Source: JALRBM01 sp964477195 (GTDB lineage: Bacteria; Patescibacteriota; Saccharimonadia; Saccharimonadales; Saccharimonadaceae). Taken from it: a stretch of DNA of 64,000 nucleotides. The notes under the pieces were generated by a model. That model made no database searches. It had not been told where the DNA came from and saw only the letters and a program-made list of their open reading frames with translations. The DNA lies in contig CAYZCX010000005.1 of NCBI GenBank assembly GCA_964477195.1, positions 1 to 64,000 of the forward strand, in the 5' to 3' direction. Position numbers and translations under genes: made by a program. Positions within the stretch are counted from its first letter, which is position 1. Every line of letters begins with the position of its first letter. Shown here piece by piece: positions 32,049 to 40,333 of this stretch.

Positions 32049-32578
32049 AAACTCGGCTTAATAATAAAAATGATCACCGCAAGCCCCACACATCCAAGCA
32101 GTAAACCTGCCACTACATCACTCGGAAAATGCGCCCCTAAGTACACACGCGAAACCCCAACGGCCAGCAACAATACAATGAAAAGTCCTGCGATAATACT
32201 ACTCCATGGCTGCGGGAAAAAATGCCATGCCAAATATGCGAGCAAGCCATAGATAACTGTCGCACCAACCGTATGGCCGCTTGGAAAACTGAACGAGGTA
32301 AACATCATGTTATTAACATATTCGGTGATAGGACGGTCACGTCGCAGAACGAGTTTCAATAAACTGCCAGCACCCAGCGTGACCACAGCAGTCAAACCCG
32401 CATAAACGAGACGCTGATTTTCCTTTACAATGCCTGCCACGACGATAATTGTGCATATGCCAAGGACAACCACCGGATGCCCAAGCGTCGTAAAAACCGT
32501 CATAAGCCCCTCGAGCCCGCGCCAATGCTGGATGGCCATCGTTAACTTTGTATCAAAATTATGAACATAGGTTCGCAT
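32045..32578 (-). CDS. PAP2 family membrane lipid phosphatase
   Basis: The 177-aa protein has about five membrane helices and the three PAP2 motifs: KLVLRRDRP, SFPSGHT and SRVYLGAHFPSDV. It likely dephosphorylates undecaprenyl pyrophosphate or phosphatidate at the outer face of the membrane. ATG 32578 lies exactly 6 nt after minus-strand TATAAT (32590-32585), so the first nine codons of the longer reading are rejected. Co-transcribed with the lipid kinase. Confidence 0.9.
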   Translation of the reverse strand: MRTYVHNFDTKLTMAIQHWRGLEGLMTVFTTLGHPVVVLGICTIIVVAGIVKENQRLVYAGLTAVVTLGAGSLLKLVLRRDRPITEYVNNMMFTSFSFPSGHTVGATVIYGLLAYLAWHFFPQPWSSIIAGLFIVLLLAVGVSRVYLGAHFPSDVVAGLLLGCVGLAVIIFIIKPSL

Positions 32579-32584
32579 ATTTCT

Positions 32585-32592
32585 ATTATAAT
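32585..32592. promoter_or_regulatory. Overlapping divergent -10 boxes
   Basis: The octamer ATTATAAT contains TATAAT on both strands (minus 32590-32585, plus 32587-32592). Each box is 6 nt from an ATG, so PAP2 and yajQ would both be leaderless and could not easily be transcribed at the same moment. Confidence 0.7.
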
Positions 32593-32598
32593 GAATAT

Positions 32599-33093
32599 AT
32601 GGCAACTTTTTCTTTTGATATTGTTTCGGATTATGACAAAGCAGAAATGAATAACGTTTTTAGCGGGGTAGAGCGTGAAATCGCAACACGCTACGATTTT
32701 AAAGGCACGCCAGCTGCGATAGAATGGCTCAACGACAAGACAGGCTTTAAAGTAATTGGCGCAAACCAATGGCAATGCGATGCAATCGTGGATATTATTC
32801 GCAAAAAGCTCGCTGGCCGAAACCAGACGTCCAAGGTCTTAAATCTAGAGAAAACACCTATCGAGAGTAACCTCAAAACCACTTGGGATATTCCCTTCAA
32901 ACAAGGGTTATCACAAGATAATGCAAAAGCAATTACCAAGATCATCCGCGATAAACAGCCGAAAGCAAAGTCGCAAATTCAGGGAGATGTGGTTCGTGTA
33001 TCCAGCGCAAGTAAAGATGATCTCCAATCGGTCATTAATTTACTGCAGAGCGAAGATTTCGATTTTCCGCTCCAATTCATTAATTATCGCTAA
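32599..33093 (+). CDS. yajQ: YajQ family nucleotide-binding protein
   Basis: The 164-aa protein has two ferredoxin-like domains. Signatures are FSFDIVSDYDKAEMNNV, EREIATRYDFKGT and IIRDKQPKAKSQIQGD. Family members bind tRNA/GTP or, in Xanthomonas, cyclic di-GMP. ATG 32599 is 6 nt after TATAAT; the in-frame ATG at 32548 lies inside the divergent gene and is rejected. Confidence 0.93.
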   Translation: MATFSFDIVSDYDKAEMNNVFSGVEREIATRYDFKGTPAAIEWLNDKTGFKVIGANQWQCDAIVDIIRKKLAGRNQTSKVLNLEKTPIESNLKTTWDIPFKQGLSQDNAKAITKIIRDKQPKAKSQIQGDVVRVSSASKDDLQSVINLLQSEDFDFPLQFINYR

Positions 33094-33111
33094 GTTGTTA
33101 CAATAGAGTTT

Positions 33112-34032
33112 ATGATTAAAAACACACCGCTTATCACTGTCGAACATTTCCAGATGGCGTTTGGCAAAAATACTGTCATAAAGGACCTCTCGTTTAGTGT
33201 TAATAGAGGTGAAACATTCGGTTTCCTGGGAAGTAATGGTTCTGGCAAGACCACGACTATTCGCGCACTCCTAGGTATTTATGAACCAACGGGCGGCTCA
33301 CTCACTATTGACGGAGCTCCCTATCAAGTAAGTGGAGATGTCAAACTCGGATATCTTCCCGAAGAACGTGGATTATACAAAAAAGAAAAAGTGATCGACA
33401 CGATGGTTTATTTTGGAGCACTGAAGGGCCTCTCTGCGACACTTGCCGAGGAATGGTCAAAGGATTATTTAGAACGAGTAGGCCTAAAAGAAAAAATCCA
33501 TGAGCGGCTCGATAAACTCTCCGGTGGGCAGCAGCAAAAAGTGCAGCTGGGAATCACCATCATGAACGATCCCGACCTACTGATTCTTGATGAGCCGACC
33601 AAAGGATTCGACCCAGTAAATCGTCGTTTGCTTATGGAGATCATAGAGGAGCATCAGCAAAAAGGTGCAACCGTTATTTTTGTCACCCACCAGATGGAAG
33701 AAGTCGAGCGCTTGTGTGATCGGATCCTTCTGCTCAAAGACGGAACATCTCGTCTCTACGGGAGCATTGAGAAAGTAAAGGAAGAATTTGGCGGCACAGA
33801 GCTCGAAATCGTCTCCGAACACGCCATTCCTGAAAATATGAAACTTTACGATATCAAGCGCCAAGAGGGAAGCCTTACTATCCTCAGCCCAACGGCAGAT
33901 GCATTCGCCATCCAGCGTTCACTTGTCGCGGCCGGTGTTGCCTACACTCGGTTCGAGCTCAAACGTCCATCGCTCGATGATATTTTTGTTCAGATTTATG
34001 GCGATCAAAACAAGGAGTCTGACAATGCATAA
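33112..34032 (+). CDS. ABC transporter ATP-binding protein (NatA-type)
   Basis: In this 306-aa ATPase, Walker A is GSNGSGKTTT, the signature is LSGGQQQKVQ, Walker B is LLILDEPTKGFDPV, and the H-loop is VTHQ. The C-terminal extension (about 225-300) is that of NatA/bacitracin-type exporters. The ATG is 7 nt after TACAAT (33099-33104). The last 8 nt overlap the permease gene. Confidence 0.93.
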   Translation: MIKNTPLITVEHFQMAFGKNTVIKDLSFSVNRGETFGFLGSNGSGKTTTIRALLGIYEPTGGSLTIDGAPYQVSGDVKLGYLPEERGLYKKEKVIDTMVYFGALKGLSATLAEEWSKDYLERVGLKEKIHERLDKLSGGQQQKVQLGITIMNDPDLLILDEPTKGFDPVNRRLLMEIIEEHQQKGATVIFVTHQMEEVERLCDRILLLKDGTSRLYGSIEKVKEEFGGTELEIVSEHAIPENMKLYDIKRQEGSLTILSPTADAFAIQRSLVAAGVAYTRFELKRPSLDDIFVQIYGDQNKESDNA

Positions 34033-35233
34033 TCTCGGCACAGTGATAAAATTTGAAGTCACGCGGACACTCAAGAAAAAAAGTTTCTGGTTAGCTGCGC
34101 TAGCAATTCCTGTCATCGCAGCGCTTATCGGTGTCATCATTTATTTTTCTAACAAAACGACCAATGATGTCGGCGAACAACTATCGAGTGAGCGTTATTC
34201 ACTTGGCGTGACAGACGATTCGGGAATGCTCTCGACACAACTCCTGGCATCTGTTAACGCGCAAAAGATAGTTTCGCCAGACATAGGAAAGGACGCGGTA
34301 AAATCCGGCCAACTTGACGCGTATTTCCATTATCCTGCGGACGTCAAAACACAACCTGTTGAGGTATATGGCAAAGAAGTCGGATTATTTAAAAACGGCC
34401 GATACCAAGGACTCGCAGAACAGCTCCTCACTCAATCGGTCACACTTTCGACAACTCCAAACATCCAGGCCGTCATCCAAAAAAGCGTCAATTATCAGGC
34501 AATTACCTATAAAGATGGCCAAGAAGACAAAGGTTTCTTAAAAATCATCGCTCCGGCGATATTCCTTGTGCTGTTTTACTTCATGATTGTGACATTCGGT
34601 GGGCAGATGCTCACTAGCATTATCGAAGAAAAAGAAAACCGTGTCATCGAGATGATTCTCACGACCATCCGCCCGACAACCCTCCTCATGGGGAAGCTTT
34701 TTTCACTCATTATATTGGCAGTCGTCCAAATGATCATTATCCTTTTGCCAATCATTGCAGGATACTTCATCTTTAAAACACAACTAGCACTTCCGAACTT
34801 CGATTTGTCGAGCATTCCGTTGGATCCCGTCGCTCTGACGCTCGGAGCAGTCATATTTATAGTAAGTTTTCTCATGTACACGGGTATTCTCATGACCATC
34901 GGCGCCGCAATGCCGACTGCCAAGGAGGCAAACAGTTTCTTTGGAGCGGCAATGGCATTTACTTTCGGCCCGCTCTACGCAGCACCGCTGTTTATTTCAT
35001 CACCCGATTCCGTATTGGTGCAGATACTTAGTTATTTTCCACTAACATCTCCAATTCCTTTGCTCCTACGAAATGCCGTCGGGAACCTCACTGTGCAGGA
35101 AGCGCTCATTGCCATTGCACTACTTGTCCTAACGACTGCATTTGCCATTCGAATCGGTGTCCGAATCTTCAAATATGGTGCTCTCGAGTACAGTAGACGG
35201 CTCAGTGCAAAAGAAATATTTGGCAAAAGGTAA
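34025..35233 (+). CDS. ABC-2 type permease (NatB-like)
   Basis: The 402-aa protein has one N-terminal membrane helix, a large extracytoplasmic domain (about 45-170) and five C-terminal helices, with EEKENRVIEMILTTIRPTTLL typical of NatB/ABC-2 permeases. The start at 34025 overlaps the ATPase gene by 8 nt. It forms an exporter with 33112, probably for Na+, a drug or a peptide. Confidence 0.9.
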   Translation: MHNLGTVIKFEVTRTLKKKSFWLAALAIPVIAALIGVIIYFSNKTTNDVGEQLSSERYSLGVTDDSGMLSTQLLASVNAQKIVSPDIGKDAVKSGQLDAYFHYPADVKTQPVEVYGKEVGLFKNGRYQGLAEQLLTQSVTLSTTPNIQAVIQKSVNYQAITYKDGQEDKGFLKIIAPAIFLVLFYFMIVTFGGQMLTSIIEEKENRVIEMILTTIRPTTLLMGKLFSLIILAVVQMIIILLPIIAGYFIFKTQLALPNFDLSSIPLDPVALTLGAVIFIVSFLMYTGILMTIGAAMPTAKEANSFFGAAMAFTFGPLYAAPLFISSPDSVLVQILSYFPLTSPIPLLLRNAVGNLTVQEALIAIALLVLTTAFAIRIGVRIFKYGALEYSRRLSAKEIFGKR

Positions 35234-35317
35234 CTACTTCTTGAAGTAATCAACAAATTGTCATTGCAGTTCGGCTGTGACTCCCGCTTCGTCCTGTTCG
35301 CCAAGCCTCGATCAGGC

Positions 35318-35449
35318 CTAAAACGTAACAATGATCGTGATGAGCACGAGGCTCACAACAGCGAGACACGCAACGGCGAGTGCTACTTTGTTGGGTTCGA
35401 AGTCTACCTTTTTTGTACTCTTTTTCTTAAGTGAGGATTGTTTTACCAT
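35318..35449 (-). CDS. Small single-span membrane protein (43 aa)
   Basis: A minus-strand ORF fills most of the gap between the exporter and the HxlR regulator. It encodes a Lys-rich N-terminus (SLKKKSTKKVDFEPN) and a hydrophobic C-terminal helix (VALAVACLAVVSLVLITIIV). TAGGAG lies 6 nt before its ATG. No family can be named. The rest of the 35234-35562 gap shows nothing else apart from the HxlR promoter. Confidence 0.5.
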   Translation of the reverse strand: MVKQSSLKKKSTKKVDFEPNKVALAVACLAVVSLVLITIIVTF

Positions 35450-35527
35450 ATTACTCCTAGTGTACCCATTATTTATATTTGTCGCAAGTAAAAAGCATAA
35501 GTGATATTTTCATATTTATACCATATC

Positions 35528-35556
35528 TTTACGCAGGCTGCTAGACAATGTATAGT
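35528..35556 (+). promoter_or_regulatory. Promoter of the HxlR-type regulator gene
   Basis: TTTACG (35528-35533), 17 nt and TATAGT (35551-35556), with the ATG 6 nt later: a textbook leaderless arrangement. Confidence 0.65.
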
Positions 35557-35562
35557 AGTGAT

Positions 35563-35877
35563 ATGAGTGAAGTAATCGATCAAATCGGATGCGTCAAGGC
35601 GGCGACAGCTATTTTGGGCGATAAATGGACGCCGCAACTTCTTCGTTATTTTATTAATGAAGATGAAGTTCGCTTTTGTCAGCTTCAAGATCTGGTCGGA
35701 GGCATTAACCCGCGAACGCTTTCGGCCCGGCTCATCCATCTTGAGGAAGCCGATATTATAGAGAAGGTTGTTAAAGATCAGACAGGACACTGCACTTACC
35801 GGCTCACCAAGAAGGGAAGTGACCTTCTGCCTATTCTTCAGGATATGCATAGCTGGAGCCAAAAGTATGCATCATAA
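35563..35877 (+). CDS. HxlR family winged-helix transcriptional regulator
   Basis: The 104-aa MarR-like winged helix has the HxlR signature: a Cys near the N-terminus (IGCVKAATAILGDKWTPQLLRYF), then FCQLQDLVGGINPRTLSARLIHLEEADII, and the wing CTYRLTKKG. Such regulators sense redox or electrophiles through the first Cys. ATG 35563 is 6 nt from the -10 box. It precedes a two-component system. Confidence 0.88.
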   Translation: MSEVIDQIGCVKAATAILGDKWTPQLLRYFINEDEVRFCQLQDLVGGINPRTLSARLIHLEEADIIEKVVKDQTGHCTYRLTKKGSDLLPILQDMHSWSQKYAS

Positions 35878-35882
35878 GGACT

Positions 35883-35899
35883 TAAGATTTCTTTAAGCA
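35883..35899 (+). promoter_or_regulatory. TTAAG direct repeat upstream of the two-component genes
   Basis: TTAAG occurs twice, at 35882-35886 and 35893-35897, 11 bp apart. This spacing, one helical turn, is typical for OmpR/PhoP-family response regulators. It lies just upstream of the -10 TACACT (35908-35913) of the response regulator gene, suggesting autoregulation. Confidence 0.4.
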
Positions 35900-35919
35900 A
35901 TACGGCCTACACTGAGAAT

Positions 35920-36594
35920 ATGCGGATTCTTATAATCGAAGACGAACACAAAATTGCACGAGCTCTTAAAAAAGCTCTCGAGCAAGAAAGCTATGCAGTT
36001 GATGTTGCCTACAATGGCGACGATGGGTATGCTATGGCAACTACTGAACCCTATGACGCCATGATTATCGATCGTATGCTTCCTGGTGACTACGACGGGG
36101 TCGCGATCTTAAAAGCGATGCGATCGGGCCGTGTTCATACACCTGTCCTTTTCTTAACGGCACTTGATAGTATTAGCCAGCGAGCAGAGGGGCTCGATAG
36201 CGGTGCCGATGATTATCTCGTGAAGCCTTTTGCTCTCGAGGAGCTGCTTGCTCGAGTGCGCGCACTCCTTCGGCGACCTACAGAGCAAACGCCAACAATT
36301 CTCACCGCCGGCGATCTTTCGCTCAACACCGTTACCTATGAGGTGAAGCGTGCCGGGGCGCCAATTCAGCTCACGAGTAAAGAATTCGCGCTTCTTGAGT
36401 ATTTTCTCCGCAACCAAAATCGTCCGCTTTCAAAAGAAATGATTATTTCGCATGTATGGAATTATGATGCGGATATTTTGCCAAATACAGTTGAAGTCTA
36501 CATAAAATACCTTCGCGCTAAGATAGATGACGCTTTTGATGCGCCGCTTATTCATACCATGCGAGGGTTTGGCTACAAGCTGCAGGCTGCGTAA
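35920..36594 (+). CDS. OmpR-family response regulator
   Basis: The 224-aa protein has a receiver domain with the acidic pair EDE (8-10 region), phosphoacceptor Asp51 (MIIDRMLPG) and Lys in VKPFALEEL, followed by a C-terminal winged helix (LTSKEFALLEYFLRN, HVWNYD, RGFGYKL). The ATG is 6 nt after TACACT. Its TAATG overlap with the kinase gene couples their translation. Confidence 0.95.
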   Translation: MRILIIEDEHKIARALKKALEQESYAVDVAYNGDDGYAMATTEPYDAMIIDRMLPGDYDGVAILKAMRSGRVHTPVLFLTALDSISQRAEGLDSGADDYLVKPFALEELLARVRALLRRPTEQTPTILTAGDLSLNTVTYEVKRAGAPIQLTSKEFALLEYFLRNQNRPLSKEMIISHVWNYDADILPNTVEVYIKYLRAKIDDAFDAPLIHTMRGFGYKLQAA

Positions 36595-37595
36595 TGTTTC
36601 GTTCGGCGACATTTAAGCTAACGAGCTGGTATTTAGCAATCCTGATTGCCGTCTGCCTATTGTTTAGTGTGATTATTTATATGAGTGCATCAAAGGAGGT
36701 GGGGGCGCGTATTGATGATTGGCAATCGACGCCGATATATAATCTGAATCAGCCACGGTTCTTTGCCCTGCGCGATCAACAACTCCATCAAGCCGAAGCT
36801 AACCTCATCGCCTCTCTCGGGATAGCAAACATCGCAATTTGGACCATCGGCGGTATCGGCAGTTACTATTTGGCGCGACGGACGCTTTCTCCGATCGAAG
36901 AAGCTCACGATGCACAATCACGGTTTACGAGTGATGCGAGTCATGAGCTTCGCACGCCACTTGCCAGCATGAAAACCGAGATCGAAGTCGCCCTACGTGA
37001 CCCGACGATCTCCAAACAAGAATTACGCGAACAGCTCACGAGCAATCTCGAAGAAGTTGATAAGCTATCTCGGCTCTCGCATATGCTACTTCAGCTATCG
37101 AGACTCGACCATGCCAATATTATCCTTGAAAAAGTTTCATTACTCGACGCCGCTTCATCTGTTATTGAGCGGCTAGATAGACACAAGAAACGCATCATTC
37201 TGACTGGTCATAGTTCCCACAAAGTACTCGCAAATCGCTCGAGCGTCGAAGAGCTTATGACTATTTTGCTCGATAATGCGCTCAAATACAGCCCATCCGA
37301 CTCAAATATCCACATGACGCTTATAACAAAGAAACAAATGACGGGTTTTGAGATTACCAATGGTGGCGAAGGAATCCCCGCTGAGGCGCTCCCACATATT
37401 TTTGATCGCTTTTATCGAGTCGATAGTTCGCGGGCGGGTGGAGGAAAGAAGGGCTACGGCCTCGGGCTTTCTCTGGCAAAGAAGATTGTTGAGTTAAGCG
37501 GTGGCGAATTAACTGTCACAAGCGCGCCTGAGCATGATACGACCTTTCGAGTTTTTCTGCAAAATCTCAGCAAAAACAAAGCAAAAGATAAGTAG
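36594..37595 (+). CDS. Sensor histidine kinase
   Basis: The 333-aa kinase has two membrane helices (about 10-30 and 74-95) enclosing a short sensor loop of about 45 residues. The H-box is DASHELRTPLASMK with His117, followed by an N-box (LLDNALKYSP), G1 (NGGEGIPAEAL), F-box and G2 (KKGYGLGLSLAKKIV). The small sensor loop suggests intramembrane or transporter-dependent sensing. The MacB-like transporter downstream is a likely target or partner. Confidence 0.94.
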   Translation: MFRSATFKLTSWYLAILIAVCLLFSVIIYMSASKEVGARIDDWQSTPIYNLNQPRFFALRDQQLHQAEANLIASLGIANIAIWTIGGIGSYYLARRTLSPIEEAHDAQSRFTSDASHELRTPLASMKTEIEVALRDPTISKQELREQLTSNLEEVDKLSRLSHMLLQLSRLDHANIILEKVSLLDAASSVIERLDRHKKRIILTGHSSHKVLANRSSVEELMTILLDNALKYSPSDSNIHMTLITKKQMTGFEITNGGEGIPAEALPHIFDRFYRVDSSRAGGGKKGYGLGLSLAKKIVELSGGELTVTSAPEHDTTFRVFLQNLSKNKAKDK

Positions 37596-37639
37596 CCTCC
37601 TATATATTCTTGGTGTAAACCATAATTTAAGGAGACACC

Positions 37640-38974
37640 ATGAATGTCATAACCCGGGGAATGCGAGGCGCTTTGCGCAGCCCCTTACGATCAGGAGCTA
37701 TTTTGCTGATGCTTGCGATAAGTATAGGGCTTATTCTCGCTATGCTTGTCGCAAAGACAAGCGTTGAGGCAAAGATAGCAGAAGTAAAGGCCTCGACCGC
37801 CACAGAAATCACCATTAATCCTGCAGGAATTAGCGGTAATACCGGCGGAGGAGATGCACTTACTGCTGATCAAGTAAAAACCATTTCTCAGACAGCTCAC
37901 GTAAAAAGCGTCGTCTCAACACTCACAGACCAGCTAGGGTCAGGCGACACAAGTCTCACCCCATCACTCGAGCTCGGCAATTTTGGTAAACGCCAGCTAC
38001 GATTCGAGAGTAGGTCGGGCCAAAGCACGACAGTCATGCCCGAAGGAGAAGGGGAGGCGCCTAAGCCAAAGACCGAAGTCACCGGTACGTCCGCTCCAAG
38101 CGCTACGATTCAAAACACCCAGTTAACAAGCGGCGACATGATTGATGGCAATAGCAGTGACTTCGTCGCGTTGATTGGCAAAAGCCTGGCAGAGAAAAAC
38201 TCATTGTCGGTCGGGGGCACATTTACTGCCTACGGCAAGACATTTAGCGTCAAAGGGATTTTTTCGACCGATAACAAATTTTTTGATAGCGGAGTCGTCA
38301 TCCCACTCGCAACACTTCAGTCTCTCACCGATCAGATCGGAGCCGTCAGTAGAATTACCGCTACCGTCGACAGTAGCGACAATGTCAGTAGTACCGTCGC
38401 GGCGCTCAAAAGTGCACTTGGCGATAAAGCTGATATCACCAGCCAACAAGAGCAAGCCGAAAATAGCCTAAAGCCACTAGAAAGTATCGCTAGTCTGGCA
38501 CTCGCCGGTGTCATAGGCGCGACGGTTGCCGGCGCAGCGATCATACTGCTCTCGATGATCATGATCGTTCGTGAACGACGACGGGAAATCGGGGTCATCA
38601 AAGCAATCGGTGGCAAAAACAGCAAAGTAATCGTGCAATTTATCACCGAAGCACTGACACTGACTGTCATCGGAGGGATTATCGGAATAGGTATTGGCAT
38701 CGCCGTGAGCGGACCAATGACCCAGTCACTTGTCGCAAATTCCGAATCCCAAAATCAAGGCCCGATGGGAGGACGTACATTTATAGCAAAGGGTGGTCCA
38801 GGCGCCATCGCCTCGCAGCTCGGAACAAATGCGAAAAACATTACCGCTAGTCTGACGCCACAGATTTTCTTTGGAAGCGTCGGTATCACACTACTCATAG
38901 CAATTATCGGAAGTGCCATTCCTGCCTGGGCTATCGCCCATGTCCGACCAGCCGAAGTATTACGAACAGAATAA
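37640..38974 (+). CDS. MacB/FtsX-like ABC transporter permease
   Basis: The 444-aa protein has one N-terminal membrane helix, a periplasmic-type domain (about 45-270) and three C-terminal helices with MIMIVRERRREIGVIKAIGG, the FtsX-domain signature. AAGGAGACACC precedes the ATG. With 38984 it forms a mechanotransmitting or lipoprotein/peptide exporter, and the regulator-kinase pair directly upstream suggests an envelope-stress or peptide-resistance module. Confidence 0.9.
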   Translation: MNVITRGMRGALRSPLRSGAILLMLAISIGLILAMLVAKTSVEAKIAEVKASTATEITINPAGISGNTGGGDALTADQVKTISQTAHVKSVVSTLTDQLGSGDTSLTPSLELGNFGKRQLRFESRSGQSTTVMPEGEGEAPKPKTEVTGTSAPSATIQNTQLTSGDMIDGNSSDFVALIGKSLAEKNSLSVGGTFTAYGKTFSVKGIFSTDNKFFDSGVVIPLATLQSLTDQIGAVSRITATVDSSDNVSSTVAALKSALGDKADITSQQEQAENSLKPLESIASLALAGVIGATVAGAAIILLSMIMIVRERRREIGVIKAIGGKNSKVIVQFITEALTLTVIGGIIGIGIGIAVSGPMTQSLVANSESQNQGPMGGRTFIAKGGPGAIASQLGTNAKNITASLTPQIFFGSVGITLLIAIIGSAIPAWAIAHVRPAEVLRTE

Positions 38975-38983
38975 GGAGGATCC

Positions 38984-39658
38984 ATGTTATCTGTCACACA
39001 ACTTACGAAAACATTTCACACAAGTCATGGCGATGTCAGTGCCCTAAAAGATATCTCGTTCCAGGTCGAGACTGGCGAATTCGCTTCGATTATTGGAAGG
39101 AGCGGAAGCGGCAAATCGACGCTCCTCAGTCTGCTCGGCGCGCTCGATACACCGAGCGAGGGGAAAATCATGGTTGATGATGTCGATATCGCCAAGCTTT
39201 CGCCTCATAAACAAACGGATTATCGAGCGCGGAAGATCGGCTTCGTATTTCAGCATTACAACCTCATACCAAATCTCAGTGCTCTGGAGAACGTCATGCT
39301 AGCGCTGGAATTTGGCGGCATGAAACCCATGCATGAACGACGAGAAAGGGCCGCCGAGCTACTCGATGAAGTGGGAATCAGTGACGATGAGCAGCTACGA
39401 AAACCAGCCAAACTAAGTGGAGGGCAGCAGCAACGCGTTTCCATTGCGCGAGCACTCGCAAACCAACCCGCCATCATCCTGGCCGACGAGCCAACAGGCA
39501 ATTTGGATACCGAGACTGGTAAGAAAATTTTCGACCTGCTTCATAGTCTATCAAGGAGTGAAAATACTACGATTATCGCCGTCACTCATGATCTCGATAT
39601 TGCCGGCAAAACAGATCGAACATTTACCTTAAAGGATGGAAAACTCCTTAACCAATAG
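38984..39658 (+). CDS. MacB/LolD-type ABC transporter ATPase
   Basis: In this 224-aa ATPase, Walker A is GRSGSGKST, the signature is LSGGQQQRVSIARAL, Walker B is IILADEPTGNLD and the H-loop is VTHD. An AAGGAGGATCC ribosome site lies between the permease stop and this ATG. It is the partner of 37640. Confidence 0.95.
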   Translation: MLSVTQLTKTFHTSHGDVSALKDISFQVETGEFASIIGRSGSGKSTLLSLLGALDTPSEGKIMVDDVDIAKLSPHKQTDYRARKIGFVFQHYNLIPNLSALENVMLALEFGGMKPMHERRERAAELLDEVGISDDEQLRKPAKLSGGQQQRVSIARALANQPAIILADEPTGNLDTETGKKIFDLLHSLSRSENTTIIAVTHDLDIAGKTDRTFTLKDGKLLNQ

Positions 39659-39775
39659 CGAGTTGTAGTAGCTTATACAATATGGTCGAATTTTCAGATT
39701 TAATTCAGTTTTCTGTTTCATAATCTGAAATGTAATAGGGCAAACCTATTAGGACAAAAGAAAAGGAGGATCATC

Positions 39776-40243
39776 ATGAGCTCTCAAACAACCATCTATC
39801 TTAGCAAGAAGGGCATGAAGGAATTAAAAAAGGAAGTCACCCGGCTTGAGCGTGATCGCCAAGAGGCAATTGTTGCGCTTCGGGAGCTGGAACACATCGA
39901 CAGCCACGAGGAGCGACTAAAGCGCAGTGAGCGACTCGCCCAGCTCGAAATTCTGGAAAGCGAACTTGTTGATAAAAAGCTCATTACAGAAAACGCCAAA
40001 CTGCTTCCGCGCAAGCGCGATGCGCTCAAGGTGGCGATTGGATCGGTCGTTGATCTGCTCGACACCAACGGTCGAATCATCCGCTACACAATCGTCGAAA
40101 CCATCGAAGCAAATCCAAGTGATGGCCGTATCTCTACCAAGAGCCCTCTCGGACGTAATCTCCTTGGCAAGCAGATCAAGGATATAGTCGAATGGTCCGT
40201 CGGTGTTCGTACGAACCGACTCCAACTCATTTCCATCACCTAA
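39776..40243 (+). CDS. GreA/GreB family transcription elongation factor
   Basis: The 155-aa protein has an N-terminal antiparallel coiled coil (about 12-75; KKEVTRLERDRQEAIVAL, SERLAQLEILESELVDKK) and a C-terminal FKBP-like domain with SPLGRNLLGKQ, the Gre hallmark (SPxGxALLGK). The coiled-coil tip lacks a clear pair of acidic residues in the usual place (EHIDSHEE), so cleavage-stimulating activity is uncertain. An AAGGAGGATC ribosome site is present; two small inverted repeats lie in the 117-bp leader (TTCAGATT/AATCTGAA and AATAGG/CCTATT). Confidence 0.85.
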   Translation: MSSQTTIYLSKKGMKELKKEVTRLERDRQEAIVALRELEHIDSHEERLKRSERLAQLEILESELVDKKLITENAKLLPRKRDALKVAIGSVVDLLDTNGRIIRYTIVETIEANPSDGRISTKSPLGRNLLGKQIKDIVEWSVGVRTNRLQLISIT

Positions 40244-40256
40244 TCCACCTCTTGAG

Positions 40257-40302
40257 AAAAAAGTAATCACCAGTTCATCCCGAGCTGGTGATTACTTTTT
40301 TC
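40257..40302 (+). terminator. Terminator of the greA-like gene
   Basis: A stem of about 18 bp is built from AAAAAGTAATCACCAG and CTGGTGATTACTTTTT. Confidence 0.9.
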
Positions 40303-40333
40303 CCGGGGCTGTCATCTGTTATAATTGATGCTA

